DNA of 64,000 bases. Origin: Prorocentrum cordatum. Lineage: Eukaryota; Sar; Dinophyceae; Prorocentrales; Prorocentraceae. The translations under genes were made by a program, and so were the position numbers. The notes beneath the pieces were generated by a model. The model was not told the origin of the DNA. It saw only the letters and a program-made list of their open reading frames with translations, and did no database searches. Of the stretch, positions 1 to 10,099 are shown in pieces. Position 1 is the stretch's first letter, and each line of letters opens with the position of its first letter. The stretch lies in assembly GCA_963575745.1 (NCBI GenBank), contig CAUYUJ010021052.1, forward strand, positions 43,084-107,083, in the 5' to 3' direction.

Positions 1-860
1 CAAATCGGCTCGGGGAGGGTACCCTGAGTTTTTTCGTGTTTGTTGGATGTCCTTGTGCATCTTGGGGGAGGATACCCTCGAGTGATCTTATGGCTTGGGG
101 GTGTTTTGGCCGGCAGAGGGTCTCATGGTCTTGAAGGATGTTCCTCTGTCTTGGGTCCAGCTATATGCTTATCGTCATTTGTATTCTTCTCCTGCGTCCT
201 ATTCTTGCTTGTCTGTTGCGTCTTCTTCTCCTTCTGCGCCTTCTTCTTCGGCGGCGACGGCGACGATGGCCCACCAGGCTCTTCTCGCGAGGCCGGGGAG
301 GCGGGCTCCTCTCGCGACACCGAGGCGCCGCCCGCACGCTGCCGCTGGGCGCCCCCCATGGCACCCCGGGCGCCGCGGCAGCATCCCGACGGGCCTTGTT
401 CGCCCCCTCCTCTCAAGCACTGGCCAAGCGTCCTGGCGCGCCTGTAGGCCTACCAAACAATGTTCTAAGAACCATGTGTGGTCTGCGCGACTAGAACACT
501 TCTGGCCGGGACGGTCTTCTTTGAACACATCGGCTTCACGTTCTAAGAACATTGCTTTTGTTCTTAGAACAGCTTGGGGTTCTAAGATATTTCGTGGCAG
601 GTCCATAGGAATGCCGGGGCGGTCGGTCCCTGTTCAAAAAGAAGGACGCACACGAACGTGAACCCGCGCAGGTTTCGACAGTACGCACTGCGCGAACGTT
701 CGTAACACGAGGCTGGCCTCGCGGACTGGGGGGGGCGCATCCATGTGCGTTGCTGGGCGCGGACGTCCCCTGGTGTGGGTTCCCTGCTCTTCCTCCCCCC
801 CCCAGGCCCCCTCGAGCTGTGAAGAAGTCACGACGGGAGGTTCTTGTGGCTGTTCTTGCT
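1..860. other. Unassigned GC-rich sequence with GTTCTAAGAAC hairpin cluster
   Basis: No gene is recognised. Overlapping open frames on both strands here are arginine/alanine/proline-rich and look like GC-rich chance frames. The one structured item is a cluster of GTTCTAAGAAC at 462-472 and 540-550, with its reverse complement at 560-570 and a partial copy at 579-587. The 540/560 pair can form an 11-bp stem with a 9-nt loop. Confidence 0.5.
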
Positions 861-1065
861 ATGTTCGGTCTCTGGGGGCCCTTGCCGGGCATCGGGGCCG
901 GGAAACAGCGACTCGGGATGAAAAGCCGGCCCCAGGGAGGGGGGTTCAGACCCTCGGGGCCGTGACAAAAACGATTCAGAATGAAAAGCCGGCCCCGTGG
1001 AAGGGGTTCAGACCTCTGGGGGGTCGAGCAAAATCACGATGTTGAGGGCCTGGATTGGGCACGCA
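800..1065 (+). repeat. Introner-like dispersed repeat, locus 1 (two partial units)
   Basis: This is a member of the family best seen at 12,579-12,818. Shared blocks in order: CAGGCCCCCTCGAG, a TCACGACGGGAGGTT-like block, TTCGGTCTCTGGGGGCCC, GATGAAAAGCCGGCCCC, and GAGCAAAATCACGATG. The GATGAAAAGCCGGCCCC module occurs twice (near 917 and 979), so the locus looks like one copy nested in or duplicated onto another. Orientation matches the 12.6-kb copy. Confidence 0.6.
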
Positions 1066-1188
1066 CGCGATGTCCCACATGGTCTGAGTGTGACGCCCTC
1101 GCCTCCAGCCCCCCTGGCCGCCTCGCGCATCGCGCCGCGCTGCCCCGCCGCGCTCCGCCGTCGCTCGACCGCCGCTCCTCATCCCTCG

Positions 1189-1253
1189 TCCCTCCTCCTC
1201 CTCCTCCTCCTCCTCCTCCTCCTCCTCCTCCTCCTCCTCCTCCTCCTCCTCCT
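1189..1253. repeat. (CTC)n microsatellite
   Basis: A pure run of CTC triplets of about 65 bp. It gives artificial poly-Leu, poly-Pro or poly-Arg frames on both strands. Confidence 0.95.
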
Positions 1254-2270
1254 GTCCGCCAGCGGCCGCGGACAAAGAGGTTCGCCCTCTTCCTGGACGT
1301 GCAGGGGCTCGAGAATATCGGGCGGGTGGCGCTGGGGGGTGACCCGACAGGGGGGGTGGAGCAAGAGGCCCTTCACGGGGCCCTGTGGGACCCCTCTTGG
1401 GCACCAGCCGGCTCCAGCAGGGGCCCGGAAGGGCCCCCTTGAGGGCCCTTCTCTCCGCCCCCCACTCGGGCCACCCCCCCGTCCAGCAGCGGTTGCGCCG
1501 TGGCCGGCCGAGAAGAACGAGCCTGGCCCTGAGATCCGGGCGCTGCGTTTTTGCCACTCCGGGCGTCCGCGCCCGGCTTCGGGCCGCGGGAGCACTGCGG
1601 GTCGATGCGGCTCGGAATGTGCCGCGGGAGGACGGGGCCCAGGGCCCTGGTCTCGCAGGCCTACAGGTTGACACCAGCACCAACATCGGCGGTGTGCCTC
1701 CACCGAGGGACGAAGATCCCCATCTCGGCGATGGTGGTGATGTTATGACTTCCAAGGTGACATAGTACCACCAACACCGGAATCTAGGATAATTTCCCCC
1801 CCGTGGAGGCAACACCCTGTGTTTCCAGGCCTCCAATGGTCGTGATTTCTCGCGATGTTGCAACCTTTTCCGCAGCGTCGGATCTCGGGGAATAACGGGC
1901 CTGAGGTTATTTTTGGTTCTTCTTCGCCACTTCCACCTCCCGGTGCCATCAAAGAGCAACTCGGGGCGGAAAGCCGAGATCTCAGGGGAGTGGTCGAGGG
2001 GATCGGGGCCAGGAGACACGAACATCGAAAACACAGCCGTCGGGGCTTTCGGATTCCCCCCGGACCCTCACAGATCGACCTGTCTCGACAGATCCGGGCT
2101 GACATTTGTTCGCTCCGAGTGTTGACCCAGGTCCCACACGGATCGATCCGGCCTGAAAATCAGATGCGTCGGTCTTTCTTTTCTAGTAGATGTATGTTGT
2201 CTGCCATGCCCGGGGTTCTCCCTCCTGACCCTCTTCCTGCTCGTTTCGTCGGTGTGACCCAACCGTGTGA
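1254..2270. other. Gene-poor spacer, nothing recognised
   Basis: GC-rich, with open frames on both strands extending out of the flanking triplet repeats. No domain motif, repeat unit or RNA gene is recognisable. Confidence 0.4.
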
Positions 2271-2277
2271 GGAAAAA

Positions 2278-2945
2278 GGAGGAGGACGACGACGACGGAG
2301 GAGGAGGAGGAGGAGGAGGAGGAGGAGAAGGGGGAGGAGGAGGAGGAGGAGGAGGAGGTAGGAGGCAGGAGGAGGAAGGAGGAGGGAGGAGGAGGATGGA
2401 GGAGGCGGAGGAGGAGGAGGAGGAGGAGGAGGAGGAGGAGGAGGAGAGAAGTAGGAGAAGAAGAGGGGGGAAGAGGAGAGGAGGAGGAGAGGAGGAGGAT
2501 GAGAAGTAGGAGAGAAGAGGGGAGGACGCAGGAGGAGGACGAAAGAGGAGAATGACGAGGAGGAGGAGGAAAGGAGGAGGACGAGGAGGAGAGAAAGGAG
2601 GGGGAGGAGGAGGAAGAGGAGGAGGAGGAGGGGAGGAGGAGGAGGAGGAGGAGGAGGAGGAGGAGGAGGAGGAGGAGGAGGAGGAGGAGGGGGGGGCCTT
2701 CCTTTGACGTTCGCTTCGCGGCGTGCGGACCAGGAGAAAGCACGGACGAGTCAGCCAGCAGATGGTATTTGGGGTCCACCCCAGGCTCTTTCGATGCCGG
2801 TTCGGCTTCATCGAGGCCTGGCCCGAGGGAGGAGGAGAAGGAGGAGGAGGAGGAGGAGGAGGGGGGGGGCATGGGGGAGGGGGAGGAGGGGGAGGAGGAG
2901 AAGGAGGACGAGGAGGAGGAGGAGGAGGAGGAAGAAGAAGAGAAG
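2278..2945. repeat. Compound (GGA)n purine tracts
   Basis: Long purine-only tracts of GGA/GAG with AGA and ACGA interruptions occupy 2278-2695 and 2828-2945, separated by about 130 bp of mixed sequence. Strand asymmetry is extreme (almost no pyrimidines on the + strand). Long poly-Ser/Pro/Leu frames on the opposite strand are by-products. Confidence 0.9.
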
Positions 2946-4030
2946 GGTGAAGCGCAGGAAGAGGAGCAGGAAGAGGTGGGGCCAGGGGCGCCCACCAGCG
3001 ATCCCCGAGCGTCTGTAACGCCTCACGCGCCCTCCTGCGGTACCTGCAGGCGCCGGGTGCATGAGCTCGGGCGCGGCCTGGGGTACCTCGGGCACGGGCT
3101 CGCGCGGCCCGAGGGCGATGTTTTTGTTAACGTCGTGTCTCGTTTCTGTCAACTATGCCAAGTTGGTGCCGCTACTCGGGTTGTGCCGTTCCCACAGTCG
3201 TGGGTATGTGGGTGTACCCGGCCAGCATCCTAAAATGCCGTTATCAGTAGACGAAGTTGATCGGTCTATGTTCTTTTCTCACGAAGTTCCAACCTCACCG
3301 TACGCAAGCTCACGCTGGCAGTCACCAAGCGTCTTAAACTTGCAACATGCAAGCACATGCGTGCCTCTTGCGCAAACAGGCTTGGATGCAAAGTTGACTG
3401 ACGCGGCAGCAGCGATGGCCCTGGGCGGATCTGAGCGGCCTGGTCCACGCTGTGCGACTGCCCCCGCGCTTCCCCCTAACGTGCATCCAGGTGTGGAATC
3501 CCTCGCCCATCTTTCCATCCCACTCCCTCCGTCCTCCTTCCTCCTCCCTCTCTCCTTCCTCACCACTCCTTCCTCCTCCCTCCCTCCTTTTCCTCCTCCT
3601 CCTCATCCTCCCTCTTGTTCATTCCCTACCTCCCTCCCTCTTTCCCTCCCGCGGCGGTGCCACGCGGAAGCGCAGGCGCCGGCGGACTGTCGATGCTGCA
3701 GGTGCAGGGCCCGAAGGGTCCCGAGAAGATCGAGTTCTTGACGGAGGCTCGCGCCCTTTCGCTTCCTCCCTCTCGCTTCCACCCCGCCTCCCCGACAGCC
3801 CCCTCCTCTCTCCTGCATCCTCGTTCCTCCTTCCCCTCCTCCACCTTTCTGTCATCCACTCTCGCCGCCTGTTTCCGCTTCCCTCTCTCGATCTGCCTCG
3901 TTGGCCGCATCCATGCTTCTGGTTCTCTCGCCTCCTCCTACTCCCCTCGTCGCAGTTTTGTTCATCTTGCTATTGCACCAGCTGCGATGGCTTCAACTTT
4001 GGGAGGAGGGTGAAGCAGGCGGAAGACAAG
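2946..4030. other. Unassigned sequence, then a C/T-rich stretch
   Basis: 2,946-3,480 is mixed-composition unique-looking sequence with an open + frame from 3,061 that matches no family I recognise. 3,500-3,960 is C/T-rich (CCTCC, CTCCCT) without a strict unit. No gene can be supported. Confidence 0.4.
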
Positions 4031-4032
4031 AA

Positions 4033-4411
4033 CGACGAGGAGGCGGAGAAGGAGGTGCAGGAGGAGGAGGAGGAGGAGGGAGAGGAGGAGTGGGAGGTGG
4101 GAGGAGGAGGAGGAGGAGGAGGAGGAGGACGATGATGAGGAGGAGAAGGAGGAGGAGGAGGACGAGGAGGAGGAGGAGGAGGAGGCGGAGGAGCAGGAGG
4201 AGGAGGACGATGATGATGAGGAGGAGGAGGAGGAGGAGGAGGACGAGGATGAGGAGGAGGAAGATGAGGAGGCGAAGGAGGAGGAGGAGGAGGAGGAGGA
4301 GGAGGAGGAGGAGGAGGAGGAGGAGGAGGAGGAGGATGGGGCATGGGGGGGGGAGGGCGACGGCGAGACGGCGCAGGAGGAGGAGGAGGCGAGGAGGAGA
4401 GATACTGATGT
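4033..4411. repeat. (GGA)n / (GAT GAG)n microsatellite
   Basis: Purine-rich triplet array with GAT and GAC variants. Pure GGA runs dominate 4285-4340. It produces Asp/Glu, Arg or Pro runs according to frame. Confidence 0.9.
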
Positions 4412-5059
4412 ACCTTCTTGGTGCCGTACTCTCCCTCCATGGAGGCTTTGAGTGGTCTCGCTCAGTTCGCCCGCGTGCCTCGACTGGCGGGGTCAATTTG
4501 CGCGCCCTTTACATCAAAGCTAGCGGGCTCACTGCATCACCGATGCAATCGCGGGTATGGGGGCATCTCAGGCCTGGGCCTTTTCGCTCCGTTTGTCGTT
4601 GCCCCAGGGCCCTGGTGGATCGATCAGGCGCGAGACACCAAGCGCAGAGATGCGTGTCATGGAGCTCTCGTCGTGATTGTCTTGGACGAGCTAAGGGCCT
4701 GTCCACGGACGAGAGGGGGACACGCTCGCAAGGTGTTGGCTCTTGCACGCTTGGGGACGAAGATCGGAATTTCGGGTGGGGGGGCGAGTTGATGGCCCCC
4801 TCCCTTGCCGAATTGTAAAATCCCTGCCCAACTGTACTTTAAGTTGGGGGCTGCATTCCGGGGATAGGGGCTGAGAGCCCTTCTCCTTCACTCCCGTTTC
4901 TCCCTCTCCCTTCCTCCCTTCCTCCGCACCACTCTCCCTCCGCCCCCCTCGCGCATCCTCCATCCTTCCTAGCTGATTCCCCCTTCTCCGTCCTCCGCCC
5001 CTTCCTATTCCTCTCCCTCCCCGCCCCCTCCCTACCCCCCCTCCCATCATTACTTGCCT
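4412..5059. other. Unassigned spacer
   Basis: Unique-looking 4,430-4,800 followed by C/T-rich 4,870-5,050. A 124-residue + frame at 4,418-4,792 has mixed composition but no recognisable motif. Confidence 0.35.
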
Positions 5060-5218
5060 CCTCGTCACTGCCCAGACATCCCACGCCTTGTTTGTTCAAG
5101 TTGGCCCCACCAGAAGTCCCGGACCCTTTCCACAAGGCCGGCCTGTCAACCTGAGTCGTTTCTTTGACGGGCCCTGCTGGCGAGGGCCCCCAGAGGCCGA
5201 AAACTTTCAACAACATCT
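5060..5218 (-). repeat. Introner-like dispersed repeat, locus 2
   Basis: Read on the minus strand it runs through TTCGGCCTCTGGGGGCCC, a GTCAAAGAAACGACTCAGG block, AGGCCGGCCTTGTGGAAAGG, ACTTCTGGTGGGGCC and TTGAACAAACAAGGC. This is the same order as the 12.6-kb copy. It is in the opposite orientation to the other copies in the window. Confidence 0.6.
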
Positions 5219-5916
5219 CCCTCTAGAATTTGTTTAAAACGTTGGATGCCTGAGTGCCTCCCCCTCTCCTCGCCTCCTCCACGTCTCCCCTCCTCCTCCC
5301 CTCCCGTCCCTTCCCCTCCCCTCCCCTCCTTCCTCGCTCCCCCTCCCCTCCCCCCCCCGCGCGAAAACGCTCGTTGTGAAAAGTTGCGGCGCCCAGATCT
5401 GAGGGCCCCTCCCCGCCCCCATCCCTCCTCCCGCCCTGTTCCCCCCGCCCCTCCCTCCACCGCCCCCGCCCCCGAAGATGGGCCTCTTGGCCCTGCGGCG
5501 CTCGCAGTTCCTCTTCGCGCGGAGCGCGGCCGCCCGGGCGGGCGGCCCCCCCTCCCGGCGCTCGGGCCCGGGGCAGGGCCAACTTCGATCCGGTCGATCC
5601 GATTCGATGTCTCCGAGGCGGGGTGTTGCAGCCACGGCTCGGAGGAGGAAAAGGTGCCCGTACCACTGCCCTTGCCTCGTTTTTCCCTCCTTGGGCCTCC
5701 TGGGAGGCCTTCGCCGCCACCGCTGCATTCGCCCAGACAGTCTGGTGAGAACGCACCCCCAGAGAGGACCGTGGAGTAGCTGTATCGGTACCTTCGCGTT
5801 TCCCCACAGGCTTTGATCTATACACCTGTATGTATGTATATTAGAGTGAGGGGGCCGAACGGTCATTCAGTGTCCCTGGGTGCGTGGCTGAAGTGGAATT
5901 CCGCGATGCGGATTAT
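5219..5916. other. GC-rich and C/T-rich spacer
   Basis: 5,240-5,475 is polypyrimidine-rich. 5,480-5,800 has open frames on both strands with no recognisable family. No gene called. Confidence 0.4.
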
Positions 5917-5924
5917 TATTGTGG

Positions 5925-5980
<56 letters not shown>

Positions 5981-6035
5981 GGTGTTGTTGGTGTTGTTGG
6001 TGTTGTTGTTGTTGTTGTTGTTGCTGTTGTTGCTG
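5917..6035. repeat. (GTT)n microsatellite
   Basis: About 115 bp of GTT triplets with a few GGT and GCT variants. It gives a poly-Val + frame and a poly-Gln minus frame, neither of which is a gene. Confidence 0.95.
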
Positions 6036-6189
6036 AACTCTCATTCTTGAAGAAAAATGATTGTTGATCCCCCCCCACCGGTGCACATTGATTTTTTTCG
6101 ATTGAAGTGCCACCCCCGGGGCTCGCACCTGGTTTTTTCTCAAGGAAAGTCTTCCTGCTCAAACTGTGCCCCTGCCCCCCGGGCTACAA

Positions 6190-6625
6190 CAACAACGGCT
6201 CCCGCCTGAGACTTCCTCGATTTTTACTCAGGACCCCCGCTCCCGCCTGAGACTTCCGCGCAATTTACTCAGGAAAGGCGCTCCCGTCTGAGACTTCCTC
6301 GCAATGTAATCAAGACCCCCGCTCCCGCCTGAGACTTCCGTGCAATTTACGTGGGAACGGCGCTCCCGCTTGAGACTTCTTCGAATTTTACTCAGGACCC
6401 CCGCTCCTGCCTGACATTTCCACGCAATTGACTCAGGAACGGCGCTCCCGCCTGAGACTTCCTCGCAATTTAGTGAGGACCCCCGCTCCCGCCTGAGACT
6501 TCCGTGCAATTTGCTCAGGAACGGCGCTCCCGCTTGAGACTTCCTCGCAACTTAGTCAGGGCCCCCGCTTCCGCCTGAGATTTCCTCACAATGTACTCAG
6601 GACTGCGCTCTCGCGTGCGACGTCC
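6190..6625. repeat. 41-42-bp tandem array, about 10 copies
   Basis: The unit contains GCTCCCGCCTGAGACTTCC, then CTCGCAATTTACTCAGGA, then an alternating ACCCCC or ACGG spacer. Successive CCTGAGACTTCC motifs start near 6204, 6245 and 6286, giving a 41-42 bp period. CTCGCAATTT-type and GCGCAATTT-type units alternate, suggesting an ~83-bp higher-order unit. Short relatives (CGCCTGAGACTTCC) recur near 63,785 and more weakly near 62,800. Confidence 0.85.
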
Positions 6626-6639
6626 TCACAAATTATTCT

Positions 6640-6990
6640 GGAATTGCGTTTCGGCGCTCAGGAACCACGCACGCGCCAAGGACGCCTTCACAACGTGGTA
6701 TCTTCCCTCTTCCTTCGTCCTTCCCCCTCCCCTTCCTCCCACTCTCCCTCGTTCTTCCCCTCCTCCTCTTGCAGGGCCCGCGCCAATTCCAATGGCGGGC
6801 AGAGAGATGTACGCCCCCGAAGGATTGTCCGCCCGTTCCGGTTTGCCCGTACGTCTAAGCCCGCCGGCCCCAGCAAAGAGAAATAATCCCCCCCGAAAGG
6901 GGTGTGATCGAAGACGAAGAGGGCGGGTATCGAGGGTGTAGGGTATACGTGTTGAATGACTCGCGGGCAAGTAAGAGCGCACAGCCTTAA
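6640..6990. other. Unassigned spacer
   Basis: About 350 bp of mixed sequence between two repeat blocks. No gene or repeat unit is recognised. Confidence 0.35.
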
Positions 6991-6992
6991 AA

Positions 6993-7225
6993 TGGTTGTT
7001 GTTGTTGTTGTTCTTGTTGTTGTTCGTGTTGTTAGTGTTGTTATTGTTGTTAGTGTTGCTGTTGTTGTTGTTGCTGTTGTTTGTTGCTTGTTGATTGTTG
7101 TTTGTTGTTTGTTGAATGTTGTTTGTTGAATGTTGTTTGTTGAATGTTGTTTGTTGTTTGTTGTTTGTTGTTTGTTGTTTGCTGTTTGTTGTTTGTTGTT
7201 TGTTGTTTGTTGTTTGCTTGTTTGT
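6993..7225. repeat. (GTT)n grading into (GTTTGTT)n
   Basis: The array starts as GTT triplets and changes into a 7-bp TTGTTTG-type unit with AATG variants, ending near 7225. The unit change is progressive, as expected for slippage evolution. Confidence 0.9.
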
Positions 7226-7249
7226 TTGGCGTCGTCCCCCCCCGTGGCC

Positions 7250-7465
7250 CGCCTCGCGACCCACCCGCGACCCACCCCGCGACCCACCCCGCGACCCACC
7301 CCACGACCCACCCGCGACCCACCCCGCGACCCACCCACGACCCACCCGCGACCCACTCCGCGACCCCGCGCCCGCGACCCACTTCACGCCCCGCTGCGTG
7401 ACCCACCTGCGACGGACCCGCGACCCACCCCGCGACCCACCCGCGATCCACCCGCGATACACCCC
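7250..7465. repeat. GCGACCCACC minisatellite
   Basis: Dense repetition of CGCGACCCACCC with 10-14-bp spacing. The same block is reused as the spacer inside the adjacent ~115-bp array. Confidence 0.85.
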
Positions 7466-8110
7466 GCGCACATTGCAATTTCAAAAATCGGCGCCTGCGG
7501 CGGGCGGTTTTGCATTCGCTCGCGACCCCGCGACCCACCCCGCGACCCACCCGCGACCCACCGCGACCACCCCGCGCACGTTGCAATTTAAAAATCGGCG
7601 CCTGCGGCGGGCTGTTTTGCGTTTGCTCACGACCCCCGACCCGCGACCCACCCCGCGACCGACCGACCGACCCCGCGACCCACCACGACCACCCCGCGCA
7701 CATTGCAATTACAAAATCGGCGCCTGCGGCGGGCTGTTTATGCGTTTGCTCACGACCCCCGACCCGCGACCCACCCCGCGACCCACCCCGCGACCCACCA
7801 CGACCACCCCGCGCACATTGCAATTTCAACATCGGCGCCTGCGGCGGGCTGTTTATGCGTTTGCTCACGACCCCTGACCGACCATCCGCGACCCACCCGT
7901 GATCATCCGCCCCGCGCATGTTGCAATTTCAATTTCGGCGCCTGCGGCGGGCTGTTTTGCGTTTGCTCACGACCCCCGACCCGCGACCGACCCCGCGACC
8001 CACCGCGACCACCCCGCGCACGTTGCAATTTCAAATCGGCGCGCAAGGCGGGTGGTTTGTTTTCGCTAGCCCCCGACCCGCGACCGACCCCGCGACCATC
8101 CGCGACCATC
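7466..8110. repeat. ~100-120-bp tandem array, six copies
   Basis: Each unit has a conserved core, GCGCACATTGCAATTTCAAA then TCGGCGCCTGCGGCGGGC then TTTGCTCACGACCCC, followed by a variable number of CGACCCACC spacers. TTGCAATTT occurs near 7473, 7581, 7703, 7818, 7921 and 8023. The core is well conserved, while copy length varies through the spacers. Confidence 0.85.
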
Positions 8111-8275
8111 TGGAGGAGAAGGAGGAGGAGGGCGGCTGAGGGAGGAGGGAGGGAAGGGGGAGGGGGGACTAGGGCAAGGACGAGGAGGAAGAGGAGCAGA
8201 GGGACTAGGATGAGGAGGAAGAGGAGGAGGAGGTGGAGGAGGAGGAGGAGGAGGAGGAGGAGGAGGAGCGCCAGC
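8108..8275. repeat. (GGA)n purine tract
   Basis: Imperfect purine triplet array ending in a pure GGA run at about 8227-8268. Confidence 0.85.
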
Positions 8276-8369
8276 GACAAAGAAAGTGAGGGCCACGAAA
8301 TCCGCAACCTCGATGCCCGCAACGCCCGCGCCCGCCCCCTCACTCTTATCCGCAATCGCGGGGTGTTAC

Positions 8370-8430
8370 GTATATATATATATATATAGATATGAATGTT
8401 TACATATACATATATACAAGTATACACACC

Positions 8431-8477
<47 letters not shown>
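8370..8477. repeat. (TA)n microsatellite
   Basis: TATATA runs at 8370-8390 and 8435-8477, linked by TACATATACA-type sequence. It is one of the few AT-rich stretches in the window. Confidence 0.95.
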
Positions 8478-8479
<2 letters not shown>

Positions 8480-8842
8480 CACACCATAAGCATAACTATA
8501 TAGGGAGCAGCTTGGGTTCGGGGCGGGGCTCGCTGTTTCCCCAGGTCTTTCCGCGGTGGCTCCTCGGGTGCACTTGGGCACTGCCCGTGCAGGGAAGGGA
8601 CTTCGTTCCCTCTTCAGCGTTCCTTACTTCAGAAGCCCGACTGTAACCACCGCTTGGGGGATCGACCTTCGGGGCGTCGGCAGGCGGTGGAGATATATTT
8701 GTTTGGGCCCTCTTGGGCCGAAACGTATGTCCATATCCGCCGCCCGCTGAGGTCCCAGGAAGTTGGTTCCCCCGGCGGCGGGTATCGATAGATCACCGCC
8801 TCGCAACGCCGGCTCTGGCCGGCCCGACACGAGGTAAGTCCA

Positions 8843-9010
8843 ATTTTCGGGCGATCCGATGCGGCCCGATGCCTGCACGGCGCTGGCGCAGCCGATCCCA
8901 TGTGGTTGCCGATGCGGCCCGATCCGATGCACATGTCGATTCGATCCGAGCTGTCGATTCGATGCTGACTGATCCTGCCCAGGGGGGGGCGGACGCTTTC
9001 GGGCGTCCTC
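8843..9010. repeat. Dispersed repeat, partner at 61.1 kb
   Basis: This ~170-bp segment shares order and sequence with 61,132-61,305, including GATCCGATGCGGCCCGA, a GGCGC...GGCGC block, CGGCCCGATCCGATGCACAT, TCGATTCGATCCGAG and a GACTGRTCCTG tail. Short GATCCGAT/GATTCGAT motifs recur inside, so the unit is internally repetitive. No coding potential is seen. Confidence 0.7.
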
Positions 9011-9215
9011 GTCGTTTCTGCAGGGTTTTCTAACGTCGTCGGCCGCGTTGTTTTGCGTTTTCTCGCCTCGGGATGCTTTGCAGCAGCTGCGCCTCGTCGA
9101 GAGCGCTCAGGGGGTGCCGGGATCGTTCCGATCGGCCGCCAGGAGGCCCGAAGTGGGGTTCGAAAGCCAGAACATCCAATAGCTTGAACAAACTAAGACA
9201 GCAGTTTTTCGTCAT
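9011..9215. other. Unassigned spacer
   Basis: Mixed sequence with a short 61-residue minus frame. No family is recognised. Confidence 0.3.
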
Positions 9216-9352
9216 TGTGCGGTCTGCGGGATCGCTCGCCTAACCCCAGGACTGTCAACAAAACGATTCGGGACGAAAAGTCGGCCTTGGGAAAAGGGTC
9301 GGGATTTAGGGGATTCCGTATTGCACAAGAAGACCAGGCACCAGACGTCTGG
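9216..9352 (+). repeat. Introner-like dispersed repeat, locus 3
   Basis: Contains CTGTCAACAAAACGATTCGG, GACGAAAAGTCGGCC, GGAAAAGGGTCGGGA and TTGCACAAGAAGACCAGGC in the same order as the 12.6-kb copy. The 5' part (CCCAG to TTCGGCC) is more diverged here. No flanking direct repeat was found by eye. Confidence 0.6.
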
Positions 9353-9890
9353 GAATGGGATGAGTCGAGGGAAGGGGGGTGGGGAGGGGAGGGGAAGGGA
9401 AGGGAGGGAGGGAGGGGTTTCTGCTGGATTCTGCTGGATTCTGCTGGCCTGACCTCCGAAGCTGGGAGACACAGCGCGGCGGCGCAAAAGGCCGCCCGCA
9501 CCCCCAGGCCCAACGTGGGCAGGCGTGAGCTTCAGAACTGTAGCTGACGGCGCGCGGACCAGCTGTATCTTCCCCATGCTGTTTTTTTTCTCCCGTGGCG
9601 ACGAGGGCCCGGCCGTGGCGCCGAGCGGCGAGGGGGGATGGGGGACGGCCCCCCCCCCCCCCCAGGTGTTGGCCCATGAGTCGAGCATCGTCCTTTGGCG
9701 GCATCGCCCTCTGCAGCGTCCTGCCGAGCGCCCTGGCTCACGCCGCGCCGCCTGCTGCCTTCTGCCGGAGAACGTGCAAGCTCGCACGGTCTGATCCCAG
9801 CATTGCAGCGACTGGCGTTTGCACGTGCGCTTCCTTCTGCACGTTCCTCCTCCTTTGCTCATGTCCCAAAAATAACGTTCAGGCCAGATT
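9353..9890. other. Unassigned spacer
   Basis: Contains a short triplication of TTCTGCTGGA near 9420-9445 and a C10 run near 9652. A + frame covering 9,525-9,794 has no recognisable motif. Confidence 0.35.
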
Positions 9891-9891
9891 T

Positions 9892-10098
9892 TCCTCCTCC
9901 TCCTCCTCCTCCTTGTCCCCCTCCTCCCCCTCCTCCCCCTCCTCCTCCTCCTCCTCCTCCTCCTCCGCCTCCTCCGCCTCCTCCTCCTCCTCTCCCTCCC
10001 TCCCCTCCTCCTCCTCCTCCTCCTCCTCCTCCTCCTCCTATCTCCTCCTCCTGCTCCTTCTTCTCCTCTTCCTCCTCCTCTTCCTCCTCCTCCACCCC
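9892..10098. repeat. (CTC)n pyrimidine tract
   Basis: Imperfect CTC array, the mirror of the GGA arrays elsewhere. It yields poly-Ser, poly-Pro and poly-Leu frames. Confidence 0.9.
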
Positions 10099-10099
10099 T

